Source: Halisarca cf. caerulea (Eukaryota; Porifera; Demospongiae; Chondrillida; Halisarcidae). From it: DNA of 64,000 nt. Each line of letters starts with the position of its first letter. The stretch's first letter is position 1. Of the stretch, positions 52,472-64,000 are shown one piece after another. The notes below the pieces were generated by a model. The model did no database searches, was not told the origin of the DNA, and was given only the letters and a program-made list of their open reading frames with translations. The stretch is from assembly GCA_963170055.1 (NCBI GenBank), contig CAUJGJ010000444.1, positions 1,711,501-1,775,500 on the forward strand, written 5' to 3'. A program made the position numbers and the translations under genes.

Positions 52472-54646
52472 GTATTTGATTTGTCATATCTTAGGAACTT
52501 TGCCAATTTTTCACTTTGCCTAATTTTAAAGTTATGTTTCTAACTTTATCTTTGCGATAAATATTATTTAAAGTTTGTAACGTTTTAAACTTAACTTTCT
52601 TAGAATGTTAAAATTAGTATTTGATTTGTCATATCTTAGAAACTTTGCCAATTTTTCACTTTGCCTAATTTTAAAGTTATGTTTCTAACTTTATCTTTGC
52701 GATAAATATTATTTAAACTTTGTAACGTTTTAAACTTAACTTTCTTAGAAAGTTAAAATTAGTATTTGATTTGTCATATCTTAGAAACTTTGCCAATTTT
52801 TCACTTTGCCTAATTTTAAAGTTATGTTTCTAACTTTATCTTTGCGATAAATATTATTTAAACTTTGTAACATTTTAAACTTAACTTTCTTAGAAAGTTA
52901 AAATTAGTAGTTCATTTGTCATATCTTAGAAACTTTGCCAATTTTTCACTTTGCCTAATTTTAAAGTTATGTTTCTAACTTTATCTTTGCGATAAATATT
53001 ATTGAAACTTTGTAACGTTTTAAACTTAACTTTCTTAGAAAGTTAAAATTAGTATTTGATTTGTCATATCATAGGAACTTTGCCAATTTTTCACTTTGCC
53101 TAATTTTAAAGTTATGTTTCTAACTTTATCTTTGCGATAAATATTATTTAAACTTTGTAACGTTTTAAACTTAACTTTCTTAGAAAGTTAAAATTAGTAT
53201 TTGATTTGTCATATCTTAGGAACTTTGCCAATTTTTCACTTTGCCTAATTTTAAAGTTATGTTTCTAACTTTATCTTTGCGATAAATATTATTTAAACTT
53301 TTTAACGTTTTAAACTTAACTTTCTTAGAAAGTTAAAATTAGTATTTGATTTGTCATATCTTAGAAACTTTGCCAATTTTTCACTTTGCCTAATTTTAAA
53401 GTTATGTTTCTAACTTTATCTTTGCGATAAATATTATTTAAAGTTTGTAACGTTTTAAACTTAACTTACTTAGAAAGTTAAAATTAGTAGTTCATTTGTC
53501 ATATCATAGGAACTTTGCCAATTTTTCACTTTGCCTAATTTTAAAGTTATGTTTCTAACTTTATCTTTGCGATAAATATTATTTAAACTTTGTAACGTTT
53601 TAAACTTAACTTTCTTAGAAAGTTAAAATTAGTATTTGATTTGTCATATCTTAGAAACTTTGCCAATTTTTCACTTTGCCTAATTTTAAAGTTATGTTTC
53701 TAACTTTATCTTTGCGATAAATATTATTTAAACTTTGTAACGTTTTAAACTTAACTTTCTTAGAAAGTTAAAATTAGTATTTGATTTGTCATATCTTAGG
53801 AACTTTGCCAATTTTTCACTTTGCCTAATTTTAAAGTTATGTTTCTAACTTTATCTTTGCGATAAATATTATTGAAACTTTGTAACGTTTTAAACTTAAC
53901 TTTCTTAGAAAGTTAAAATTAGTATTTGATTTGTCATATCTTAGGAACTTTGCCAATTTTTCACTTTGCCTAATTTTAAAGTTATGTTTCTAACTTTATC
54001 TTTGCGATAAATATTATTGAAACTTTGTAACGTTTTAAACTTAACTTTCTTAGAAAGTTAAAATTAGTATTTGATTTGTCATATCTTAGGAACTTTGCCA
54101 ATTTTTCACTTTGCCTAATTTTAAAGTTATGTTTCTAACTTTATCTTTGCGATAAATATTATTGAAACTTTGTAACGTTTTAAACTTAACTTTCTTAGAA
54201 AGTTAAAATTAGTATTTGATTTGTCATATCTTAGAAACTTTGCCAATTTTTCACTTTGCCTAATTTTAAAGTTATGTTTCTAACTTTATCTTTGCGATAA
54301 ATATTATTTAAAGTTTGTAACGTTTTAAACTTAACTTACTTAGAAAGTTAAAATTAGTATTTGATTTGTCATATCTTAGAAACTTTGCCAATTTTTCACT
54401 TTGCCTAATTTTAAAGTTATGTTTCTAACTTTATCTTTGCGATAAATATTATTGAAACTTTGTAACGTTTTAAACTTAACTTTCTTAGAAAGTTAAAATT
54501 AGTATTTGATTTGTCATATCTTAGAAACTTTGCCAATTTTTCACTTTGCCTAATTTTAAAGTTATGTTTCTAACTTTATCTTTGCGATAAATATTATTTA
54601 AAGTTTGTAACGTTTTAAACTTAACTTACTTAGAAAGTTAAAATTA
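52472..54646 (+). repeat. A135T-headed HOR, 15 monomers (2175 bp)
   Basis: The first eight monomers match the start of the other A135T units (T135; A24; G111A, here with A24; G5/A24/G98; A20; T106; A127; G5/A20). The rest is a run of G98 and A24/G102/A127 monomers, with an A24/G98 plus A127 pair at 54357-54646 echoing 54067-54356. Confidence 0.82.
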
Positions 54647-56386
54647 GTATTTGATTTGTCATATCTTAGGAACTTTGCCAATTTTTCACTTTGCCTAATT
54701 TTAAAGTTATGTTTCTAACTTTATCTTTGCGATAAATATTATTTAAAGTTTGTAACGTTTTAAACTTAACTTTCTTAGAATGTTAAAATTAGTATTTGAT
54801 TTGTCATATCTTAGAAACTTTGCCAATTTTTCACTTTGCCTAATTTTAAAGTTATGTTTCTAACTTTATCTTTGCGATAAATATTATTTAAACTTTGTAA
54901 CGTTTTAAACTTAACTTTCTTAGAAAGTTAAAATTAGTATTTGATTTGTCATATCTTAGGAACTTTGCCAATTTTTCACTTTGCCTAATTTTAAAGTTAT
55001 GTTTCTAACTTTATCTTTGCGATAAATATTATTGAAACTTTGTAACGTTTTAAACTTAACTTTCTTAGAAAGTTAAAATTAGTATTTGATTTGTCATATC
55101 ATAGGAACTTTGCCAATTTTTCACTTTGCCTAATTTTAAAGTTATGTTTCTAACTTTATCTTTGCGATAAATATTATTTAAACTTTGTAACGTTTTAAAC
55201 TTAACTTTCTTAGAAAGTTAAAATTAGTATTTGATTTGTCATATCTTAGGAACTTTGCCAATTTTTCACTTTGCCTAATTTTAAAGTTATGTTTCTAACT
55301 TTATCTTTGCGATAAATATTATTTAAACTTTTTAACGTTTTAAACTTAACTTTCTTAGAAAGTTAAAATTAGTATTTGATTTGTCATATCTTAGAAACTT
55401 TGCCAATTTTTCACTTTGCCTAATTTTAAAGTTATGTTTCTAACTTTATCTTTGCGATAAATATTATTTAAAGTTTGTAACGTTTTAAACTTAACTTACT
55501 TAGAAAGTTAAAATTAGTAGTTCATTTGTCATATCATAGGAACTTTGCCAATTTTTCACTTTGCCTAATTTTAAAGTTATGTTTCTAACTTTATCTTTGC
55601 GATAAATATTATTTAAACTTTGTAACGTTTTAAACTTAACTTTCTTAGAAAGTTAAAATTAGTATTTGATTTGTCATATCTTAGGAACTTTGCCAATTTT
55701 TCACTTTGCCTAATTTTAAAGTTATGTTTCTAACTTTATCTTTGCGATAAATATTATTTAAACTTTTTAACGTTTTAAACTTAACTTTCTTAGAAAGTTA
55801 AAATTAGTATTTGATTTGTCATATCTTAGAAACTTTGCCAATTTTTCACTTTGCCTAATTTTAAAGTTATGTTTCTAACTTTATCTTTGCGATAAATATT
55901 ATTGAAACTTTGTAACGTTTTAAACTTAACTTTCTTAGAAAGTTAAAATTAGTATTTGATTTGTCATATCTTAGGAACTTTGCCAATTTTTCACTTTGCC
56001 TAATTTTAAAGTTATGTTTCTAACTTTATCTTTGCGATAAATATTATTTAAAGTTTGTAACGTTTTAAACTTAACTTTCTTAGAAAGTTAAAATTAGTAT
56101 TTGATTTGTCATATCTTAGGAACTTTGCCAATTTTTCACTTTGCCTAATTTTAAAGTTATGTTTCTAACTTTATCTTTGCGATAAATATTATTTAAACTT
56201 TTTAACGTTTTAAACTTAACTTTCTTAGAAAGTTAAAATTAGTATTTGATTTGTCATATCTTAGAAACTTTGCCAATTTTTCACTTTGCCTAATTTTAAA
56301 GTTATGTTTCTAACTTTATCTTTGCGATAAATATTATTTAAAGTTTGTAACGTTTTAAACTTAACTTACTTAGAAAGTTAAAATTA
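54647..56386 (+). repeat. A135T-headed HOR, 12 monomers (1740 bp)
   Basis: It has the same order as the 13-monomer unit at 46237, except that the third and fourth monomers are replaced by a single monomer at 54937 with the front of one (T5, G7, G24) and the back of the other (G98, G111). This is a one-monomer deletion by fusion. The eighth monomer has G24 rather than A24, and the fifth-equivalent monomer has C102. Confidence 0.85.
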
Positions 56387-59300
56387 GTATTTGATTTGTC
56401 ATATCTTAGGAACTTTGCCAATTTTTCACTTTGCCTAATTTTAAAGTTATGTTTCTAACTTTATCTTTGCGATAAATATTATTTAAAGTTTGTAACGTTT
56501 TAAACTTAACTTTCTTAGAATGTTAAAATTAGTATTTGATTTGTCATATCTTAGAAACTTTGCCAATTTTTCACTTTGCCTAATTTTAAAGTTATGTTTC
56601 TAACTTTATCTTTGCGATAAATATTATTTAAACTTTGTAACGTTTTAAACTTAACTTTCTTAGAAAGTTAAAATTAGTATTTGATTTGTCATATCTTAGG
56701 AACTTTGCCAATTTTTCACTTTGCCTAATTTTAAAGTTATGTTTCTAACTTTATCTTTGCGATAAATATTATTTAAACTTTGTAACATTTTAAACTTAAC
56801 TTTCTTAGAAAGTTAAAATTAGTAGTTCATTTGTCATATCTTAGAAACTTTGCCAATTTTTCACTTTGCCTAATTTTAAAGTTATGTTTCTAACTTTATC
56901 TTTGCGATAAATATTATTGAAACTTTGTAACGTTTTAAACTTAACTTTCTTAGAAAGTTAAAATTAGTATTTGATTTGTCATATCATAGGAACTTTGCCA
57001 ATTTTTCACTTTGCCTAATTTTAAAGTTATGTTTCTAACTTTATCTTTGCGATAAATATTATTTAAACTTTGTAACGTTTTAAACTTAACTTTCTTAGAA
57101 AGTTAAAATTAGTATTTGATTTGTCATATCTTAGGAACTTTGCCAATTTTTCACTTTGCCTAATTTTAAAGTTATGTTTCTAACTTTATCTTTGCGATAA
57201 ATATTATTTAAACTTTTTAACGTTTTAAACTTAACTTTCTTAGAAAGTTAAAATTAGTATTTGATTTGTCATATCTTAGAAACTTTGCCAATTTTTCACT
57301 TTGCCTAATTTTAAAGTTATGTTTCTAACTTTATCTTTGCGATAAATATTATTTAAAGTTTGTAACGTTTTAAACTTAACTTACTTAGAAAGTTAAAATT
57401 AGTAGTTCATTTGTCATATCATAGGAACTTTGCCAATTTTTCACTTTGCCTAATTTTAAAGTTATGTTTCTAACTTTATCTTTGCGATAAATATTATTTA
57501 AACTTTGTAACGTTTTAAACTTAACTTTCTTAGAAAGTTAAAATTAGTATTTGATTTGTCATATCTTAGGAACTTTGCCAATTTTTCACTTTGCCTAATT
57601 TTAAAGTTATGTTTCTAACTTTATCTTTGCGATAAATATTATTGAAACTTTGTAACGTTTTATACTTAACTTTCTTAGAAAGTTAAAATTAGTATTTGAT
57701 TTGTCATATCTTAGGAACTTTGCCAATTTTTCACTTTGCCTAATTTTAAAGTTATGTTTCTAACTTTATCTTTGCGATAAATATTATTTAAACTTTTTAA
57801 CGTTTTAAACTTAACTTTCTTAGAAAGTTAAAAGTAGTAGTTCATTTGTCATATCTTAGGAACTTTGCCAATTTTTCACTTTGCCTAATTTTAAAGTTAT
57901 GTTTCTAACTTTATCTTTGCGATAAATATTATTTAAACTTTGTAACATTTTAAACTTAACTTTCTTAGAAAGTTAAAATTAGTAGTTCATTTGTCATATC
58001 TTAGAAACTTTGCCAATTTTTCACTTTGCCTAATTTTAAAGTTATGTTTCTAACTTTATCTTTGCGATAAATATTATTGAAACTTTGTAACGTTTTAAAC
58101 TTAACTTTCTTAGAAAGTTAAAATTAGTATTTGATTTGTCATATCATAGGAACTTTGCCAATTTTTCACTTTGCCTAATTTTAAAGTTATGTTTCTAACT
58201 TTATCTTTGCGATAAATATTATTTAAACTTTGTAACGTTTTAAACTTAACTTTCTTAGAAAGTTAAAATTAGTATTTGATTTGTCATATCTTAGAAACTT
58301 TGCCAATTTTTCACTTTGCCTAATTTTAAAGTTATGTTTCTAACTTTATCTTTGCGATAAATATTATTTAAAGTTTGTAACGTTTTAAACTTAACTTACT
58401 TAGAAAGTTAAAATTAGTAGTTCATTTGTCATATCATAGGAACTTTGCCAATTTTTCACTTTGCCTAATTTTAAAGTTATGTTTCTAACTTTATCTTTGC
58501 GATAAATATTATTTAAACTTTGTAACGTTTTAAACTTAACTTTCTTAGAAAGTTAAAATTAGTATTTGATTTGTCATATCTTAGGAACTTTGCCAATTTT
58601 TCACTTTGCCTAATTTTAAAGTTATGTTTCTAACTTTATCTTTGCGATAAATATTATTGAAACTTTGTAACGTTTTAAACTTAACTTTCTTAGAAAGTTA
58701 AAATTAGTATTTGATTTGTCATATCTTAGGAACTTTGCCAATTTTTCACTTTGCCTAATTTTAAAGTTATGTTTCTAACTTTATCTTTGCGATAAATATT
58801 ATTTAAACTTTTTAACGTTTTAAACTTAACTTTCTTAGAAAGTTAAAAGTAGTAGTTCATTTGTCATATCTTAGGAACTTTGCCAATTTTTCACTTTGCC
58901 TAATTTTAAAGTTATGTTTCTAACTTTATCTTTGCGATAAATATTATTTAAACTTTGTAACATTTTAAACTTAACTTTCTTAGAAAGTTAAAATTAGTAG
59001 TTCATTTGTCATATCTTAGAAACTTTGCCAATTTTTCACTTTGCCTAATTTTAAAGTTATGTTTCTAACTTTATCTTTGCGATAAATATTATTGAAACTT
59101 TGTAACGTTTTAAACTTAACTTTCTTAGAAAGTTAAAATTAGTATTTGATTTGTCATATCATAGGAACTTTGCCAATTTTTCACTTTGCCTAATTTTAAA
59201 GTTATGTTTCTAACTTTATCTTTGCGATAAATATTATTTAAACTTTGTAACGTTTTAAACTTAACTTTCTTAGAAAGTTAAAATTAGTATTTGATTTGTC

Positions 59301-59866
59301 ATATCTTAGGAACTTTGCCAATTTTTCACTTTGCCTAATTTTAAAGTTATGTTTCTAACTTTTTCTTTGCGATAAATATTATTTAAACTTTTTAACGTTT
59401 TAAACTTAACTTTCTTAGAAAGTTAAAATTAGTATTTGATTTGTCATATCTTAGAAACTTTGCCAATTTTTCACTTTGCCTAATTTTAAAGTTATGTTTC
59501 TAACTTTATCTTTGCGATAAATATTATTTAAACTTTGTAACATTTTAAACTTAACTTTCTTAGAAAGTTAAAATTAGTAGTTCATTTGTCATATCTTAGA
59601 AACTTTGCCAATTTTTCACTTTGCCTAATTTTAAAGTTATGTTTCTAACTTTATCTTTGCGATAAATATTATTGAAACTTTGTAACGTTTTAAACTTAAC
59701 TTTCTTAGAAAGTTAAAATTAGTATTTGATTTGTCATATCATAGGAACTTTGCCAATTTTTCACTTTGCCTAATTTTAAAGTTATGTTTCTAACTTTATC
59801 TTTGCGATAAATATTATTTAAAGTTTGTAACGTTTTAAACTTAACTTACTTAGAAAGTTAAAATTA
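56387..59866 (+). repeat. 24-monomer HOR, copy 1 (3480 bp)
   Basis: Twenty-four 145-bp monomers opening with the A135T copy. Landmarks are G111A monomers at 56677, 57837, 58852 and 59432, each followed by a G5/C7/A24/G98 monomer and then an A20 monomer; TATACTTAAC in the monomer at 57547; T143G in those at 57692 and 58707; and T77 (TTTTCTTTG) at 59287. The order is reproduced 3480 bp to the right. Confidence 0.9.
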
Positions 59867-62800
59867 GTATTTGATTTGTCATATCTTAGGAACTTTGCCA
59901 ATTTTTCACTTTGCCTAATTTTAAAGTTATGTTTCTAACTTTATCTTTGCGATAAATATTATTTAAAGTTTGTAACGTTTTAAACTTAACTTTCTTAGAA
60001 TGTTAAAATTAGTATTTGATTTGTCATATCTTAGAAACTTTGCCAATTTTTCACTTTGCCTAATTTTAAAGTTATGTTTCTAACTTTATCTTTGCGATAA
60101 ATATTATTTAAACTTTGTAACGTTTTAAACTTAACTTTCTTAGAAAGTTAAAATTAGTATTTGATTTGTCATATCTTAGGAACTTTGCCAATTTTTCACT
60201 TTGCCTAATTTTAAAGTTATGTTTCTAACTTTATCTTTGCGATAAATATTATTTAAACTTTGTAACATTTTAAACTTAACTTTCTTAGAAAGTTAAAATT
60301 AGTAGTTCATTTGTCATATCTTAGAAACTTTGCCAATTTTTCACTTTGCCTAATTTTAAAGTTATGTTTCTAACTTTATCTTTGCGATAAATATTATTGA
60401 AACTTTGTAACGTTTTAAACTTAACTTTCTTAGAAAGTTAAAATTAGTATTTGATTTGTCATATCATAGGAACTTTGCCAATTTTTCACTTTGCCTAATT
60501 TTAAAGTTATGTTTCTAACTTTATCTTTGCGATAAATATTATTTAAACTTTGTAACGTTTTAAACTTAACTTTCTTAGAAAGTTAAAATTAGTATTTGAT
60601 TTGTCATATCTTAGGAACTTTGCCAATTTTTCACTTTGCCTAATTTTAAAGTTATGTTTCTAACTTTATCTTTGCGATAAATATTATTTAAACTTTTTAA
60701 CGTTTTAAACTTAACTTTCTTAGAAAGTTAAAATTAGTATTTGATTTGTCATATCTTAGAAACTTTGCCAATTTTTCACTTTGCCTAATTTTAAAGTTAT
60801 GTTTCTAACTTTATCTTTGCGATAAATATTATTTAAAGTTTGTAACGTTTTAAACTTAACTTACTTAGAAAGTTAAAATTAGTAGTTCATTTGTCATATC
60901 ATAGGAACTTTGCCAATTTTTCACTTTGCCTAATTTTAAAGTTATGTTTCTAACTTTATCTTTGCGATAAATATTATTTAAACTTTGTAACGTTTTAAAC
61001 TTAACTTTCTTAGAAAGTTAAAATTAGTATTTGATTTGTCATATCTTAGGAACTTTGCCAATTTTTCACTTTGCCTAATTTTAAAGTTATGTTTCTAACT
61101 TTATCTTTGCGATAAATATTATTGAAACTTTGTAACGTTTTATACTTAACTTTCTTAGAAAGTTAAAATTAGTATTTGATTTGTCATATCTTAGGAACTT
61201 TGCCAATTTTTCACTTTGCCTAATTTTAAAGTTATGTTTCTAACTTTATCTTTGCGATAAATATTATTTAAACTTTTTAACGTTTTAAACTTAACTTTCT
61301 TAGAAAGTTAAAAGTAGTAGTTCATTTGTCATATCTTAGGAACTTTGCCAATTTTTCACTTTGCCTAATTTTAAAGTTATGTTTCTAACTTTATCTTTGC
61401 GATAAATATTATTTAAACTTTGTAACATTTTAAACTTAACTTTCTTAGAAAGTTAAAATTAGTAGTTCATTTGTCATATCTTAGAAACTTTGCCAATTTT
61501 TCACTTTGCCTAATTTTAAAGTTATGTTTCTAACTTTATCTTTGCGATAAATATTATTGAAACTTTGTAACGTTTTAAACTTAACTTTCTTAGAAAGTTA
61601 AAATTAGTATTTGATTTGTCATATCATAGGAACTTTGCCAATTTTTCACTTTGCCTAATTTTAAAGTTATGTTTCTAACTTTATCTTTGCGATAAATATT
61701 ATTTAAACTTTGTAACGTTTTAAACTTAACTTTCTTAGAAAGTTAAAATTAGTATTTGATTTGTCATATCTTAGAAACTTTGCCAATTTTTCACTTTGCC
61801 TAATTTTAAAGTTATGTTTCTAACTTTATCTTTGCGATAAATATTATTTAAAGTTTGTAACGTTTTAAACTTAACTTACTTAGAAAGTTAAAATTAGTAG
61901 TTCATTTGTCATATCATAGGAACTTTGCCAATTTTTCACTTTGCCTAATTTTAAAGTTATGTTTCTAACTTTATCTTTGCGATAAATATTATTTAAACTT
62001 TGTAACGTTTTAAACTTAACTTTCTTAGAAAGTTAAAATTAGTATTTGATTTGTCATATCTTAGGAACTTTGCCAATTTTTCACTTTGCCTAATTTTAAA
62101 GTTATGTTTCTAACTTTATCTTTGCGATAAATATTATTGAAACTTTGTAACGTTTTAAACTTAACTTTCTTAGAAAGTTAAAATTAGTATTTGATTTGTC
62201 ATATCTTAGGAACTTTGCCAATTTTTCACTTTGCCTAATTTTAAAGTTATGTTTCTAACTTTATCTTTGCGATAAATATTATTTAAACTTTTTAACGTTT
62301 TAAACTTAACTTTCTTAGAAAGTTAAAAGTAGTAGTTCATTTGTCATATCTTAGGAACTTTGCCAATTTTTCACTTTGCCTAATTTTAAAGTTATGTTTC
62401 TAACTTTATCTTTGCGATAAATATTATTTAAACTTTGTAACATTTTAAACTTAACTTTCTTAGAAAGTTAAAATTAGTAGTTCATTTGTCATATCTTAGA
62501 AACTTTGCCAATTTTTCACTTTGCCTAATTTTAAAGTTATGTTTCTAACTTTATCTTTGCGATAAATATTATTGAAACTTTGTAACGTTTTAAACTTAAC
62601 TTTCTTAGAAAGTTAAAATTAGTATTTGATTTGTCATATCATAGGAACTTTGCCAATTTTTCACTTTGCCTAATTTTAAAGTTATGTTTCTAACTTTATC
62701 TTTGCGATAAATATTATTTAAACTTTGTAACGTTTTAAACTTAACTTTCTTAGAAAGTTAAAATTAGTATTTGATTTGTCATATCTTAGGAACTTTGCCA

Positions 62801-63346
62801 ATTTTTCACTTTGCCTAATTTTAAAGTTATGTTTCTAACTTTTTCTTTGCGATAAATATTATTTAAACTTTTTAACGTTTTAAACTTAACTTTCTTAGAA
62901 AGTTAAAATTAGTATTTGATTTGTCATATCTTAGAAACTTTGCCAATTTTTCACTTTGCCTAATTTTAAAGTTATGTTTCTAACTTTATCTTTGCGATAA
63001 ATATTATTTAAACTTTGTAACATTTTAAACTTAACTTTCTTAGAAAGTTAAAATTAGTAGTTCATTTGTCATATCTTAGAAACTTTGCCAATTTTTCACT
63101 TTGCCTAATTTTAAAGTTATGTTTCTAACTTTATCTTTGCGATAAATATTATTGAAACTTTGTAACGTTTTAAACTTAACTTTCTTAGAAAGTTAAAATT
63201 AGTATTTGATTTGTCATATCATAGGAACTTTGCCAATTTTTCACTTTGCCTAATTTTAAAGTTATGTTTCTAACTTTATCTTTGCGATAAATATTATTTA
63301 AAGTTTGTAACGTTTTAAACTTAACTTACTTAGAAAGTTAAAATTA
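59867..63346 (+). repeat. 24-monomer HOR, copy 2 (3480 bp)
   Basis: Second tandem copy, with the same marker state at all 24 positions (for example A135T at 59867, TATACTTAAC at 61027, T77 at 62767). After it, 63347 is a G5/C7/A20 monomer instead of the A135T monomer, so the tandem run ends or is interrupted. Confidence 0.9.
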
Positions 63347-64000
63347 GTAGTTCATTTGTCATATCATAGGAACTTTGCCAATTTTTCACTTTGCCTAATT
63401 TTAAAGTTATGTTTCTAACTTTATCTTTGCGATAAATATTATTTAAACTTTGTAACGTTTTAAACTTAACTTTCTTAGAAAGTTAAAATTAGTATTTGAT
63501 TTGTCATATCTTAGGAACTTTGCCAATTTTTCACTTTGCCTAATTTTAAAGTTATGTTTCTAACTTTATCTTTGCGATAAATATTATTGAAACTTTGTAA
63601 CGTTTTAAACTTAACTTTCTTAGAAAGTTAAAATTAGTATTTGATTTGTCATATCTTAGGAACTTTGCCAATTTTTCACTTTGCCTAATTTTAAAGTTAT
63701 GTTTCTAACTTTATCTTTGCGATAAATATTATTTAAACTTTTTAACGTTTTAAACTTAACTTTCTTAGAAAGTTAAAATTAGTATTTGATTTGTCATATC
63801 TTAGAAACTTTGCCAATTTTTCACTTTGCCTAATTTTAAAGTTATGTTTCTAACTTTATCTTTGCGATAAATATTATTTAAAGTTTGTAACGTTTTAAAC
63901 TTAACTTACTTAGAAAGTTAAAATTAGTATTTGATTTGTCATATCTTAGGAACTTTGCCAATTTTTCACTTTGCCTAATTTTAAAGTTATGTTTCTAACT
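63347..64000 (+). repeat. Right-edge monomers and 74-base partial copy
   Basis: Four complete monomers (G5/C7/A20; G98; T106; A24/G102/A127) and a partial one from 63927. The array is cut by the window edge, not by a natural boundary. Confidence 0.9.

Larger units (their letters stand above)
1..64000 (+). repeat. AT-rich 145-bp satellite array, whole window
   Basis: The entire window is head-to-tail copies of one monomer. Starts that I located directly (for example 1, 146, 291, 436, 20003, 34927, 56387, 63927) fall on a 145-bp grid once listed indels are counted. There are 441 complete copies and a 74-base partial copy at the end. In the consensus monomer I count 68 T, 44 A, 18 C and 15 G. 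All copies have the same orientation; I saw no inverted copy and no non-satellite insertion. One hundred and forty-five is not a multiple of three, so reading frames shift at every monomer and all frames meet stops quickly. Satellite arrays of this size are typical of eukaryotic centromeric or pericentromeric heterochromatin; that location is inferred. The monomer phase used here (starting at GTATTTGATT) is arbitrary. Confidence 0.98.

Noticed and set aside
1..64000. CRISPR array (regular repeats)
   Set aside because: The repetition is continuous 145-bp tandem units with no unique spacers and no cas genes; repeats and would-be spacers are equally conserved.
1..64000. Telomeric repeat (TTAGG occurs in most monomers)
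   Set aside because: TTAGG appears once per monomer inside ATCTTAGGAAC and is never tandem; A24 monomers lack it. It is a coincidence of composition.
1..64000. CENP-B box in the monomer
   Set aside because: I looked on both strands for the TTCG...CGGG core pattern; the two CpGs per monomer (TTGCGAT and AACGTT) are in other contexts and G+C is too low to match.
1..64000. Transposon or LTR insertions, microsatellites, unique islands
   Set aside because: The monomer count closes exactly (441 copies plus 74 bases), leaving no room for inserted sequence; no run of simple repeats was seen.
1..64000. Assignment to a named satellite family or species
   Set aside because: The AT-rich, roughly 145-bp monomer suggests an insect or other invertebrate, but I do not recognise the sequence, and length and composition alone do not identify it. 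A database search with the consensus would decide.

Overview
The whole 64 kb window is one uninterrupted tandem array of a single AT-rich satellite monomer. No gene, RNA gene, transposon, CRISPR array or unique-sequence island interrupts it. The base monomer is 145 bp. Its consensus, taken from the first copy and the repeated pattern, is about 23% G+C, with about 47% T and 30% A on the + strand. I count 441 complete monomers plus a 74-base partial one at the right edge. The count closes arithmetically: 241 monomers before 34927, including five of 146 bp, four of 143 bp and sixteen of 144 bp, then exactly 200 monomers of 145 bp up to 63926. All copies are in the same orientation and both window edges fall inside the array, so its full size is unknown.

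This is eukaryotic satellite DNA of the centromeric or pericentromeric heterochromatin kind. The low G+C, a CpG count near expectation (two per monomer) and a monomer of nucleosome-core length are compatible with an insect or another invertebrate, but the sequence does not identify the species. I do not recognise the monomer as a named satellite family.

The monomers are not random copies. They carry a small set of linked diagnostic variants (numbered from the GTATTTGATT start): position 7 G/C/T, 5 G, 20 A, 24 A, 28 A with 31 A, 34 G, 41 deleted, 45 A, 48 T, 58 T with 63 G/T, 72 G, 77 T, 98 G, 102 G, 106 T, 111 A, 127 A, 135 T, 139 T/C/G and 143 G. These are arranged into nested higher-order repeats (HORs). 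From left to right: an 11-monomer HOR of 1596 bp (about 1-3336); a 14-monomer HOR of 2028 bp (one copy at 3337-5364, a rearranged stretch, then three tandem copies at 7249-13332); mosaic sequence (13333-20002); a 12-monomer HOR of 1739 bp (about 19713-23335); a short 7-monomer repeat (23626-25655); a 20-monomer block present twice 3911 bp apart (27540-30436 and 31451-34347); a 35-monomer block of 5075 bp in two tandem copies (34927-45076); and a family of HORs that each begin with the same A135T monomer (46237 to the end), of 13, 22-30, 15, 12 and finally 24 + 24 monomers (56387-63346).

The left 35 kb is diverse and rich in length variants. The right 29 kb contains no length variant at all and holds the longest near-identical duplications. 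Together with hybrid monomers at HOR junctions, this indicates an array evolving by unequal exchange and repeated regional amplification. The most informative local signals are a 21-bp dyad in every monomer, a 16-bp internal subrepeat, and monomer fusions that mark individual deletion events. I see no sign of a coding system; the longest open frames are accidents of the repeat.
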